In this document: positions 15,954 through 25,055 of the stretch, one piece after another
How positions within the stretch are numbered: position 1 is the stretch's first letter
Layout of the letters: each line of letters begins with the position of its first letter
From: Pseudoduganella lutea
GTDB lineage: Bacteria; Pseudomonadota; Gammaproteobacteria; Burkholderiales; Burkholderiaceae_D
DNA length: 64,000 nt
Direction of reading: 5' to 3'
NCBI RefSeq assembly: GCF_004209755.1
Contig: NZ_CP035913.1
Span: 1,674,001 to 1,738,000, forward strand
Notes under the pieces: model-generated
What the model was told of the DNA's origin: nothing
The model's input: the letters and a program-made list of their open reading frames with translations, nothing else
The model's database searches: none
Made by a program: the position numbers and the translations under genes

Positions 15954-18900
15954 CTACGGATTAATACGTACTACTCCCCCATGAATTGAACTAAGGTAGG
16001 AACCAGTCGTACTAGGCTTGAGCTCTACCCAACCATCCTGCCCCGGACTCGTCAGCATGAACTTTGCGTTCTTGGCTAAACCGAACACCAAGGTCCGCCC
16101 TGTCGAATTGGAATCAGGCTTCCAGCGAATATTCGTCGCTGGGGCAGCACTACTGCTGAAAACAATGGTCTGACCATCTTTCATTTTTACCGCAACGCCA
16201 CTGATATCTTGCGAAAGTACAACGGCAGCATCACTTATATCGGCGGCACCATCCGGCTTTTGATCGACATCAGCCACGTGTAGAACGTTTAGGAAATGCT
16301 GCGTCGAACCTGCTGCTGGGGGAGTTTTTGGCGAGATTTGCATACGCCATGCGCCCGTGTCAGTGGTGCTTTGAGCTGTCATTCCCACCCCGTCACTTGG
16401 TTCCAGTATCGCAACATTGCGCCAAGACAATGTTCCATCAGCCTCTTTTGCACGCACGAGGAATCGGCAGTCCGGATTATCCACACTGGCATCTTTATTA
16501 TAGAAAGAATCATGTGCTTGCTTACAGCTTGCTCCATTGGTGCCACCAGAAATAATTACGCTAGCATCAATAGGCAGTAAGGTTTGTACTGTTACCATTC
16601 CTTTTTCATTTCGAACTGTGATTGGATCCACTTTATTAATGAATGGCAGTCTATAACGGCCTGGCTCGCCGGGAATTGCAATAGGAGTTACCGTGCTCGA
16701 AGGCTCAGTTGCAGTATGGAGTAGCGACGTGATTTCCAGATTATTTTTAGTGGGCCGGACACTATCAAATACGAGTATTTTTGGCGGTCCGGCATTATCA
16801 TCACGACGTAAGTAGACAATGCTACGAAGGAACCCGGCAGCGCTGTCAATTTTATTCGGCAGATAGGCCTTGCTAGCATTTCCCAAAACGTAAGAAAAAG
16901 TACCACCCTCCTCGAAAGCAGTCACGCCGTCGAGCCAGTTAGAGCCAGCAGGCTTGTTCGGTTCTGCAGCTTTAATCTGATCTAAACGAGGATTGAATGT
17001 ACGAGCACCTAGCCACTGTCCGCCATCATTTAATAAATACTTCGTATCGTTCAACTTGAATACTTCGCCCTTATCGAACATAGTGACCGTATTATGCGCA
17101 ATAGAACGAATGTAGTAATTGTGCCAATGATTACTTCCATACTTATCATATTGACCTGAATCGAGCAAAAGAGGGGCTTTATAATAAAGCGAGTAACTAT
17201 TTTGGTCCATATGGTGGTGATTGATACTAATGAACGATGTCGACTTAAACTCAAGCAACGTTGTATCGCTAGGTGTCCATCTATCCCGCATTAACACATT
17301 GCCGCTTACAGAAAAGTGGCGCGACAAAGGCAGTGACGTTACAGGATTGGAGGTAGTAGGCTTTTTATACATCAAGCGTTCCATTATCATTCCTGATTCA
17401 AGGCCTTCAGCCACACGGTACGGATGGATATCGTTCCAGTAGAACTTGGCCGCGTGTGCGTCTCCGTTCGTATTTGCTCCTATAGCTGCCATCGCAAGAG
17501 CGCCTGTCGCCGATGCAGTGAATGGACCACTGTCTCCACGGGCCGGGAAAGAGCCATCGGCTCGAACCGCGTAAATGTAGGGATATACCATATGCGGTGC
17601 AGCTACAGTTTCCACCACCTTTGCCGGCGCTACAGGCGGCTGTAGGGCGCGACGCCAAACCGCCAATCGTTCCGCGTTCTCTCCCCCGCCTGAGCCATAG
17701 CCGAAAAGCGCGTAATTTCCACCATCAATGGAAAAATAATCGCGCGCCGGCACATATCCTTGAGCAAAGTGATCATAGATTGTATTGAGCAGTGGTTTCA
17801 CATCTGGATGTTCTTCAACAATCGCTAGCAAGCCCAGTGCTGATCCGAAATTACCACTGGCAGAATGTCCACCAAGATAAGTGTCAGAAATAGTCTTGGC
17901 TCCAGGAGTACCCGTCCAAGTCATTTCAGGATCAGTATCACACTTGAATGCCGTATTAGAAAGCGGTTGATTGCCACACGCGTAATTGACTAGATCCGAT
18001 TGGGAAGCAGTGTCATAACGAATGGTTTCCTTAATTTTAGCAGCTAGTTGATCGCGTTTGGGCGAGCCGAGTTCGTCATAAAGCCAGTCATAATAAATTC
18101 CTAATGCCCCGACGCGTCCGCTCATACTCCATTCTGGGCTATCGGATTCATCATCAACTACATCTCCTACTGGCGTATTTAAGATCAGTTCAATGTGCGT
18201 CTTCGCGGCATCCAAAAATTTCTGTTTCTTGGTAAGCCGGTATGCCATTGACAACCATTCGGCTGGTTCTGTAATCGCATTTCGGCCACCACGCCTTGTG
18301 TTACATTCTGTATCATTCGAGTCATCAACTTGCTGAGGGCAAGCTGCCAATCTACCGACCGCTCGCTCCGCTCGCTCCACATAGCTCCGCCACGCGCTGG
18401 CAAGCGGAAGATCAAGTGTTTGGCCTGGGAACGTCAGCAATTCGGTCTTAGACCCGCCCACAGCTGCAAGATCGGTTACCCAAATATCAGAGAGCACGGT
18501 ACCCGCGAGTGGGCGAAAGAAAAATGGTTGATCTTTCGGTGCCCAGTTACCTATCGAACGGGAAGGTAGGATATTACTACCTACTTTAAAGGTAGCTGTT
18601 TGTGTGCTCGTGTTATACCCGACCACAAAATCGGATCGAACGCCAATAGGAATATCGAATACTTGCTCTAAATTATTCCCCGTTGCACCTTTAAAAACAA
18701 CATACAGTCTTGTAGTATTCCCCCCGCCACCGTTACTATAATGCACGACGTAAATCGAGTTTGGACGGTCTCTATCGCCGAAAATACTGATTGGGGGACC
18801 GCTTACGCTTTTCCATGCTACAGGGGTAATTGAAAATCGAAGTTCCCCTGCTACTTTTGGCAGATCAGCTATACCAGTTGCAGCTTCTGACTTCATCCGC

Positions 18901-19025
18901 TGAAAATCAAGTTTTGAACCGTATAAGCGTGGATGACCAGGATTCACTTCGGAGGGCAATCCTGCCCAAGCACTATTTGGACACACGGCAGCAAATGCTA
19001 CGGATATGGCTGTCGAGACATCCAT
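15954..19025 (-). CDS. Secreted heparinase II/III-like protein 2
   Basis: About 1,023 residues. The order is the same as in protein 1: HPRLYGSKLDF after the secretion signal, an inserted beta-rich region, a toroid region with PEWSMSGRVGALGIYYDWLY, then H603-H-H-M-D-Q-N and RSIAHNTVTMFD. The first in-frame ATG behind a ribosome binding site region is 19025 (MDVSTAISVAFAAVCPNSAWA). However, the strong AAGGAG is positioned for an ATG at 19036 in another frame, which stops after 12 codons. A longer in-frame start at 19085 is also possible. The gene is markedly AT-richer than its two paralogues and the rest of the window, so it was probably acquired separately. Confidence 0.78.
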   Translation of the reverse strand: MDVSTAISVAFAAVCPNSAWAGLPSEVNPGHPRLYGSKLDFQRMKSEAATGIADLPKVAGELRFSITPVAWKSVSGPPISIFGDRDRPNSIYVVHYSNGGGGNTTRLYVVFKGATGNNLEQVFDIPIGVRSDFVVGYNTSTQTATFKVGSNILPSRSIGNWAPKDQPFFFRPLAGTVLSDIWVTDLAAVGGSKTELLTFPGQTLDLPLASAWRSYVERAERAVGRLAACPQQVDDSNDTECNTRRGGRNAITEPAEWLSMAYRLTKKQKFLDAAKTHIELILNTPVGDVVDDESDSPEWSMSGRVGALGIYYDWLYDELGSPKRDQLAAKIKETIRYDTASQSDLVNYACGNQPLSNTAFKCDTDPEMTWTGTPGAKTISDTYLGGHSASGNFGSALGLLAIVEEHPDVKPLLNTIYDHFAQGYVPARDYFSIDGGNYALFGYGSGGGENAERLAVWRRALQPPVAPAKVVETVAAPHMVYPYIYAVRADGSFPARGDSGPFTASATGALAMAAIGANTNGDAHAAKFYWNDIHPYRVAEGLESGMIMERLMYKKPTTSNPVTSLPLSRHFSVSGNVLMRDRWTPSDTTLLEFKSTSFISINHHHMDQNSYSLYYKAPLLLDSGQYDKYGSNHWHNYYIRSIAHNTVTMFDKGEVFKLNDTKYLLNDGGQWLGARTFNPRLDQIKAAEPNKPAGSNWLDGVTAFEEGGTFSYVLGNASKAYLPNKIDSAAGFLRSIVYLRRDDNAGPPKILVFDSVRPTKNNLEITSLLHTATEPSSTVTPIAIPGEPGRYRLPFINKVDPITVRNEKGMVTVQTLLPIDASVIISGGTNGASCKQAHDSFYNKDASVDNPDCRFLVRAKEADGTLSWRNVAILEPSDGVGMTAQSTTDTGAWRMQISPKTPPAAGSTQHFLNVLHVADVDQKPDGAADISDAAVVLSQDISGVAVKMKDGQTIVFSSSAAPATNIRWKPDSNSTGRTLVFGLAKNAKFMLTSPGQDGWVELKPSTTGSYLSSIHGGVVRINP

Positions 19026-19302
19026 TGCTTGTTCATTGGGACTCCTTTGGTAGAAATGAAAAAATGATAACAAGTATCCCAGCACACTTTCTCACCAATT
19101 GTCACAATAATCCTTGTCAAACGAAAAATTTTTCAATTGTTGTATTAGTGCTCTACATCGTCAAACTATGGTAAAGAATGGAGTTTGCACTCGTCCATTT
19201 ACGCGCAAATGCAAGGCGCAGTCGCTTCTCTCTCAAGGGAGCATGGAATGGCTACTGCCGAAAATACGTGTCTTTGATAAATACTGTACAAAGCACAGTA
19301 TC

Positions 19303-19539
19303 TCAGCGTGGCAGATGGGTTCCCCTCTTTCCAGCTAGCGCCGCTTGGCGGCACACGCGGTACTGCCTGGCGACCTGGACCAGCTTCGTGGTGGTAGCGC
19401 CGAAGCTGGCGTCATTCAGCAGAGTCAGCTCCGGGCACGCTGCGATCACCAGGGGATCCGGGCCGACCGGTGAGGGCTTCGTTGATGTTGCGCAGCTGGT
19501 CAGGGTCATGCACGCAATCAGCGCCTGGAATCGACGCAG
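19303..19539 (-). pseudogene. Phage Rz1-like (outer spanin) lipoprotein remnant
   Basis: The minus strand reads RRFQALIACMTLTSCATSTK, a lipoprotein signal with lipobox LTSC. It continues with ACPELTLLNDASFGATTTKL and YRVCRQAALAGK. This pattern (short lipoprotein, Pro-rich start, ACPxL, SFG, YxxCRxAAL) is common in the outer spanins that phages use to disrupt the outer membrane. The expected ATG before RRFQ is a CTG (19537-19539), so the gene is probably dead. An open frame extends to 19608, but that part overlaps the next gene. This is the clearest sign that part of the island is prophage debris. Confidence 0.5.
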
Positions 19540-19542
19540 GAA

Positions 19543-19746
19543 TTGCAGACCGGTGTCCGAGCCATTGATGTAGCGCAAGTGCTGAACGACCTGGAGCGCG
19601 CGGGCCACGAAGATGCAGCAGATGTGCGCGAGGTCGCGGGCCGGGCCGCGGCGGTGATTAGAGGTTTGCTAAACGGGCTGAGTGCATCACAGTTGAGTGA
19701 AGTGGCCGGGCCGACTGGCGGCCGAGAACTGGAGGAAGTACGATGA
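19543..19746 (+). CDS. Small island protein of unknown function, 67 residues
   Basis: Contains TGVRAIDVAQVLNDLERAGH and RAAAVIRGLLNGLSASQL, mostly helical and charged. It overlaps the next gene by ATGA (19743-19746), so the two are translationally coupled. A decayed copy of the same pair lies at 10172-10601, which shows that it was a fixed module of the element family. The true start may lie upstream, since the frame has no clear ribosome binding site. Confidence 0.5.
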   Translation: MQTGVRAIDVAQVLNDLERAGHEDAADVREVAGRAAAVIRGLLNGLSASQLSEVAGPTGGRELEEVR

Positions 19747-19985
19747 ACACCCAATTTATGCTGCTAGCCATCTACAACAAGCCGCGGCTGAGCCTGGACG
19801 AAACGTGCCAGGCGCTCGGGATCAGCACCGCGACAGGATACACGCATCGATCGCTAGGCAAGTTCCCTGTGGCCATGTCGGGTAACCCACTCACTGCGGA
19901 TGTTAGGGACGTTGCTGAGGCACTGGACCAGTTGCGCGAACGAGCAAACATAGAGGGGCTGAAAGCCCGCACCACACACCGATAA
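19743..19985 (+). CDS. Phage-type small helix-turn-helix protein
   Basis: An 80-residue protein: MNTQFMLLAIYNKPRLSLDE, then TCQALGISTATGYTHRSLGKFP as a helix-turn-helix, then LTADVRDVAEALDQLRERA. The layout (Leu-rich start, HTH near residues 17-40, DVAEALD helix) is that of small phage or element regulators such as excisionase- and AlpA-like proteins, but no specific family is certain. GGAGG precedes the ATG. It lies directly upstream of heparinase-like gene 3 in the same direction (gap 120-210 bases), so it could control or merely neighbour it. Confidence 0.6.
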   Translation: MNTQFMLLAIYNKPRLSLDETCQALGISTATGYTHRSLGKFPVAMSGNPLTADVRDVAEALDQLRERANIEGLKARTTHR

Positions 19986-20195
19986 ACCAAAAATTAGGCC
20001 ACGGCATTGGTTATTAATTAATAGCAATGCTACGTCGTTCAGTAGACTATGGCGGCCGAGGTTGGATAACTATCTCATCACAAATAGACGAAAAAAGGAA
20101 TATTTGTGACGGTATTTCCACAACCACTACAGACTGTTGTATTTTTTATATCGCCGTCGGGTAGTATGTCATCTCCCTCACTCTCGAGACTAACT

Positions 20196-23165
20196 ATGCG
20201 AACCCGCCCAATCTTACGTACCATTACGTTGACACTTGCGTCCGCATTTACGATCAATTCTTACGCTGCCCTTCCGTTCGAGCCAAAAACCACCCATCCC
20301 TATCTATATGCAAGTGCTGACGACGTAGCTACATTGCGTGCGAAGGTTGGGCCATTGACAATGCCGCCAGTGGGCAAGATCGAAATTAAGGTCAAGCCGG
20401 CAGTGCAGTCGGTTCTTGACCTCAACGGTTTGCCCATGAAGATCGATCCTGACAGTTCGATCCTCATGGGCAGCTTCCCGGATGATATTAATCATTTCTT
20501 CATCCGCAACGTTACTCCGCAAGGGGCTACCCAAGCCAAATTCCATGTTCGCTTCCGAGAAATGAGCGAGCCTGAGGCCCGACCTTATCCGGACCTCGTA
20601 CTTCCATTGGATCGTCCATCCACCATCACTGTAACTTGGGATACGGCAGCCAAGACTATCATTGTGGCGGCGGAAGGAAATAACCCCATTACGTTGAACA
20701 ATGCAAATTGGCAACCACGTGCTGATCATTTGCACTTTGTTGGCAATAAAAACCAGCACGTAGTATCGCTGAAAATGTCTGATAAAGCAGGAAACGTTCT
20801 CTGGGATGGCACCGAACTAGATTGGGACCTTGCCGCCGCGTACTATGGTTTCACGCGGTTTAGCGCCCCTCAGACAGTAGCAACCGTTACGGCGTGCAAA
20901 GTACCAATGCCAACGAACAAAAGTGACCCGTGTAACGTCGCAGAGGCGGGCCGTGGCTGGATATTGTCGCCAGCTAAGAGGCTTGCACTTGCTTATAATC
21001 TGACGAAGGAAGATCGATATTGGGAAGCCGCTAAGTATTATGCTAATCACATCATGTTGAATACGAACCTCGGCGCTGGTGGCGAATGGTCAATGAGTGC
21101 GCGAGTCGCGGCACTCGGTGTGTTGTACGATGCATTTTACGACAAATTTAGCGCTGACGATAAGAAGAAAATCCAAGATACGATTATACAAACGATTAAA
21201 ACGGATATCGCTGCGGCTGACCTGATCAGTATGATTTGCGGTAGCGGCTCTCTGTCCGGCACTACCCTTGCATGCGCCGGCACGCCTGACATCTCGCGTT
21301 TCTACATCTCAGGTCACCATGCCAGCGCGATGACAGGTGCTGCTATTGGACTCTTGGCTATCGCCAATGAACGTTCTGAAGTGGATCCAATGCTGGACAC
21401 GATCTACGATCATCTTGTCAATGGTCTGCTGCCGGCGCGTGAATATATATCGGGTGACGGGGGGCACCAGACCATGTTCGCATATAACTCCACCGTGGGC
21501 GAAGTGGCTGAACGGCTGGTCTTGTGGCGCCGTGCATTGAATACGAATGGAGCGCCTATCCTGCAGACGAGTTTCATGTCCAAAGTGATTAATCCATATA
21601 TCGATGGGCTCCGAGCCGGCGGCGGCTTCCCAGCGACGGGGGATAATTTCGGCCTCAGTGTTGCGGAAGAGGGTGTTGGTTACATGGCCTCAGTAGCAGC
21701 GAGTGAAGGGAACGGCCATGCGACTACGTTCTATGAAGATCAGGTCAAACGGTACCGTAGCAGGATTTCTCCGAACGCTCTGTGGGAAGCCTTGTATTTC
21801 CCCGAACCAAAAGAGCCTCGCGCGGACGTGAATGACCGAAAACTTTCGGCACGCTACCAGATTGCCGGTAATGTTTTCATGCGTGACACCTGGGATTATG
21901 AAAACGCAACGCTACTAGACTTCAAGTCCAGCACCTTCAGTAGCGAGAATCACCAGCACCTCGACCAGAATAGCTTCTCGCTGTTTTATCGAAAGCCGCT
22001 GCTACTCGATTCTGGCGCCTATGATGAGTACAATACGCCTCATTGGTACAACTATTACCGCCGCACTATAGCCCACAACAGCATCGTTCTTTACAAACCC
22101 ACTGAGACATACAAGCACAATAACTCCGCCACGGAGTATTCCAATGACGGCGGCCAATGGTACAAGGGCGAAATGTATCCGACGTTGGATGAGATTAAGC
22201 CAGGCGCGAAGAATGCGTTACAAGGCATTGCGCGCTACGAAGACCACGATAGCTATGCATACGTAAGTGCCAATGCCGCGCAGGCGTATCAGGCAGGGAA
22301 GCTTGACCCGATTGACGGATTCCGCCGTCGTATCGTGTACTTGCGTTGGCCAGGGAAAAAGCCAGTGGTGGTCGTACATGATAGGGTGCATGCGTTGACA
22401 CCGCAGCCGGCGGTATCACTACTGCATACGGTAGCGAAGCCAGAGACGGCGGCGGCCGTCTCGGTAGGATACGACAATGCCGATGGTCGGTACACCTTGC
22501 AAGGCAATACCAATCTGCCGATTGTAGTGCGCAATCACCCTTCAAATTTGACGATTGAACCATTGCTGCCAAGGAGACCGCATATCAAATTTGTTGGCGG
22601 TGCGCCGAACGGAGCAACCACGTGTGAAGACCAAGTCGTCGATAAGGCTGAAATTCCGGACCTGACAGATTGCCGTTTCACCGTGCGGAGCATGGTAAAC
22701 GGAACGCTGCAATGGACGAATTTTGCACCGAGGAAATCGTGGACGACCGGCAAGTCCGATTTTGGCGCGTGGAGAATTGAGATTTCTCAAGTGCCGGAAG
22801 GCCAGACGTCTGACCACTACCAGTTCTTCATGAACGTTCTGCGCGTTGGGGACGAAGGAGGTCCGGTAGCTGCAACTTCCACGCTGCTGACGAGCCCTGA
22901 TCTCAGTGCGAATGCGGTGACAATCGATGCAGCCACTTCAGTCGTCTTCGCTACAGACTTTTCTACCACCAACAAGCTCCGGTGGAAGCCTGTCAACACT
23001 CTTGAAAATGTCGTAGTAACGGGGCTAGTACCATCCGCAATATATCAGCGCGTGTACGACTCAACCGCAAAAGAATGGATCTTGACGAAGGTTGCTACGG
23101 CAGGCAGCAATACACTTACCAGCTCTAGCGAAGGCGTCATTTACACATCGTTCGCAATCCCCTGA
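20196..23165 (+). CDS. Secreted heparinase II/III-like protein 3
   Basis: 989 residues from ATG 20196 (MRTRPILRTITLTLASAFTI..., a clear signal peptide). A GTG at 20106 with AAGGA upstream would add 30 residues in front and is an alternative start. Then come HPYLYASADDV, an inserted beta-rich region of about 170 residues (TITVTWDTAAKTIIV within), GEWSMSARVAALGVLYDAFY, the heparinase domain with H586-Q-H-L-D-Q-N, and RRTIAHNSIVLY. It aligns block for block with proteins 1 and 2 and is closer to 1. It is transcribed opposite to them. No transporter or regulator for its product is seen nearby apart from the HTH gene at 19743. Confidence 0.8.
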   Translation: MRTRPILRTITLTLASAFTINSYAALPFEPKTTHPYLYASADDVATLRAKVGPLTMPPVGKIEIKVKPAVQSVLDLNGLPMKIDPDSSILMGSFPDDINHFFIRNVTPQGATQAKFHVRFREMSEPEARPYPDLVLPLDRPSTITVTWDTAAKTIIVAAEGNNPITLNNANWQPRADHLHFVGNKNQHVVSLKMSDKAGNVLWDGTELDWDLAAAYYGFTRFSAPQTVATVTACKVPMPTNKSDPCNVAEAGRGWILSPAKRLALAYNLTKEDRYWEAAKYYANHIMLNTNLGAGGEWSMSARVAALGVLYDAFYDKFSADDKKKIQDTIIQTIKTDIAAADLISMICGSGSLSGTTLACAGTPDISRFYISGHHASAMTGAAIGLLAIANERSEVDPMLDTIYDHLVNGLLPAREYISGDGGHQTMFAYNSTVGEVAERLVLWRRALNTNGAPILQTSFMSKVINPYIDGLRAGGGFPATGDNFGLSVAEEGVGYMASVAASEGNGHATTFYEDQVKRYRSRISPNALWEALYFPEPKEPRADVNDRKLSARYQIAGNVFMRDTWDYENATLLDFKSSTFSSENHQHLDQNSFSLFYRKPLLLDSGAYDEYNTPHWYNYYRRTIAHNSIVLYKPTETYKHNNSATEYSNDGGQWYKGEMYPTLDEIKPGAKNALQGIARYEDHDSYAYVSANAAQAYQAGKLDPIDGFRRRIVYLRWPGKKPVVVVHDRVHALTPQPAVSLLHTVAKPETAAAVSVGYDNADGRYTLQGNTNLPIVVRNHPSNLTIEPLLPRRPHIKFVGGAPNGATTCEDQVVDKAEIPDLTDCRFTVRSMVNGTLQWTNFAPRKSWTTGKSDFGAWRIEISQVPEGQTSDHYQFFMNVLRVGDEGGPVAATSTLLTSPDLSANAVTIDAATSVVFATDFSTTNKLRWKPVNTLENVVVTGLVPSAIYQRVYDSTAKEWILTKVATAGSNTLTSSSEGVIYTSFAIP

Positions 23166-23403
23166 CGCGGAGCTGGCTGCGAGTGTAGCGGCCGGCCTGA
23201 CTACTCTATCCTTGTCAAGCGGTAGCGCAGTAATTGGCGGCAAAGTCGTATTGCTCAGGCAGCTTTAGCTTGGTCGCCAACAACTCAAGACTCTGCACAA
23301 CGGATCACATGGCTCACTTGGTGGGCCATTTATTTTTCAACTAGTTTCGCATCACTGCATCAAATTTACATCAGTCGAGATGCGTCACCAGTATTTATAA
23401 GGC
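23166..23403. other. Non-coding end of the island before junction 3
   Basis: No gene is seen. From about 23348 the sequence repeats the stretch at 14208-14265 (CATCAAATTTACATCAG and TAAGGCTTACTTC), which flanks the attachment site in both places. Confidence 0.5.
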
Positions 23404-23478
23404 TTACTTCGTTTCTTCGGTCCAGTCCATCACGGGGGCCACAGACAGACGCCTACCCTTATAAGTACTTGATTTCAT
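23404..23478 (-). other. Displaced dusA 5' fragment: attachment-site copy (junction 3)
   Basis: On the minus strand an ATG at 23478 opens MKSSTYKGRRLSVAP, then VMDWTEETK and a stop at 23404-23406. The first 20 residues match the start of DusA (MKSETYKGRRISVAP) with mostly conservative or silent base changes. This is the hallmark of an element that integrates in dusA and carries a replacement 5' end. The silent differences show that this copy came from another organism's dusA. Confidence 0.8.
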
Positions 23479-23586
23479 GAATTAATATGCCATTTTCCAG
23501 GCTTTAAAAGCTCCGCAAATTTTGCTGCATTTGCGGATTTGTATGTGTTTGCGCGTTCACTACAGAAAATTGCGGAGAATTGCGGG

Positions 23587-23800
23587 ATGGCTTCAATCAG
23601 GAAGCGCGAAGGAAGTTGGGTCGCTGAAATTCGGCGCACTGGCCACAGATCAATCAGCAAGTCCTTCCCCACAAAGTCACTTTCATCCGAGGGGCCCGCA
23701 AGGTCGAAGCCGAAATGGATGCTAGTCAGTATCGGGAAAATCGAAGCCTGAATTCTATTACATTCGGCACCCTCATCGACCGTTACCCGACAGAAATAGT
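23587..23800 (+). pseudogene. Integrase remnant 3 (N-terminal part only)
   Basis: It begins MASIRKREGSWVAEIRRTGH, shifts frame in the region after SFPTKSL, and continues EMDASQYRENRSLNSITFGT and LIDRY. After about 23800 the similarity to remnant 2 is lost. It starts 108 bases from the displaced dusA start codon, as remnant 1 does from the real one (about 105). The catalytic domain is absent. Confidence 0.75.
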
Positions 23801-23930
23801 AGCAATCGCCCATTGGGCAAGAACAGGCATGCACGCTGCAGCGCCTCTTTATGCACGCGGCTGTAGAGCAAGTCGTGAGAGCCCATTCCGCTGTTGCCGA
23901 CCAGATCCGTAAGGTCCTCGGCAATAGCAA

Positions 23931-23960
23931 AAAAGCCCGCTTACCTTTCGGGGCGGGCTT
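23931..23960 (+). terminator. Terminator-like hairpin at the start of the duplicated PEP-CTERM unit
   Basis: The stem AAGCCCGC/GCGGGCTT encloses 12 bases and follows a run of A residues. It is repeated at 25028-25055 as part of the 1.1-kb duplication. The A-run on the left would give a T-run on the minus strand, so it may work best there. Confidence 0.6.
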
Positions 23961-24223
23961 CTATATGCTCCAAGGCTAACCTGCCAAGTGAGCTATCCGG
24001 ACGTGCGGGTGGCTCCCCATGTGAAGCGCCCGGCAGATCGAATTGTAGAGCTAGACTCTAATCCAATAGAAAATTTAGTCAAGGAAATTATTGGCTGTTG
24101 GAATTTTTCACAGCTGGGTTACGTTACTAGTTTCTTGCAATCGTTGCGCTACTCCAACGCAGCACACGGCGCCATTCCATCACAAGGTATTATTGTTGTT
24201 TATTATTTAATGATGGAGACTAC

Positions 24224-25021
24224 ATGCGCTCGATCCTTGCTGCCTTTTTCGTTACCCCGGCTTTGCTCTCGCACCAAGTCGCCCTAGCAGACACTTCCTT
24301 GTCAGTACCAGCATTTACTCTCGGCATCTCCTCATACTCTGGTCGCAATACCTATTTTGAACATTTGGACCAGCCATATCCCCCGGCTTCCTTTACGCTC
24401 TCGTCGACCAACCAAACGTCGACTGTAATCAGCTTGGATAGCTTCCAGGACGTGCTCCACGTAGCGAATGGCGGTAAAAATGGCTCGGGCGGAGGCCAAC
24501 CTTGGCTATCATGGGTGGAAACAACTTTGAACCTGCAGGCTAGCGATGGCTACCAGATTACAGGTGTTGCATTTTCCGCCTCAACGTACGCGATTCACAA
24601 ACGACCATTCGTGCCGAGCAATGCAACTAATGTTGAATCTGGCCCGCACATTAACCATGCTTGGTCCAATGCTGCCATTTCAGCGCCTGGAACCTCGGGT
24701 CCGCTACCCGAGCTGTACCATGTCGAAGGCTTCACGACGCCAGTGGCCGTGGGTTGGAACTTGTCGAATACAACCGGTTTGAGCAACATTGACCTCATCA
24801 TGGAGGTTTGGGGTACTGTCCGCACTGGTGTCACCTTTTACAATATCGGTGGTGGTGAGCAGGGCGAGCAAAAGGCGTACGGCACTACGGAGTTGTACTA
24901 CGTAAATCCCATGCTGACGGTTTATACGGCGGCACTGCCTGTCCCTGAGCCCGCCACTTACGCCATGTTCGCCACCGGTGCGCTTGTGCTGCTGGGCACT
25001 CGCCGCCGTAAGTCGTCCTGA
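24224..25021 (+). CDS. PEP-CTERM sorting-domain protein, copy A
   Basis: A 265-residue exported protein with signal MRSILAAFFVTPALLSHQVALA. A body of about 215 residues rich in Ser, Thr, Gly and Asn follows, then the C-terminal sorting signal VPEPATYAMFATGALVLLG with an RRRK tail. Such signals are cut by an exosortase during export to the envelope or matrix. No exosortase gene is in this window. The body family is not recognised. GGAG precedes the start. It is the first copy of a tandem duplication with 25320-26126. Confidence 0.8.
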   Translation: MRSILAAFFVTPALLSHQVALADTSLSVPAFTLGISSYSGRNTYFEHLDQPYPPASFTLSSTNQTSTVISLDSFQDVLHVANGGKNGSGGGQPWLSWVETTLNLQASDGYQITGVAFSASTYAIHKRPFVPSNATNVESGPHINHAWSNAAISAPGTSGPLPELYHVEGFTTPVAVGWNLSNTTGLSNIDLIMEVWGTVRTGVTFYNIGGGEQGEQKAYGTTELYYVNPMLTVYTAALPVPEPATYAMFATGALVLLGTRRRKSS

Positions 25022-25027
25022 TACAAA

Positions 25028-25055
25028 AAGCCCGCTGACCTTTCGGCGCGGGCTT
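25028..25055 (+). terminator. Terminator hairpin between the two PEP-CTERM genes
   Basis: The same AAGCCCGC/GCGGGCTT stem as at 23931, six bases beyond the stop codon of copy A. In this position it probably ends copy A transcription. Confidence 0.65.
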
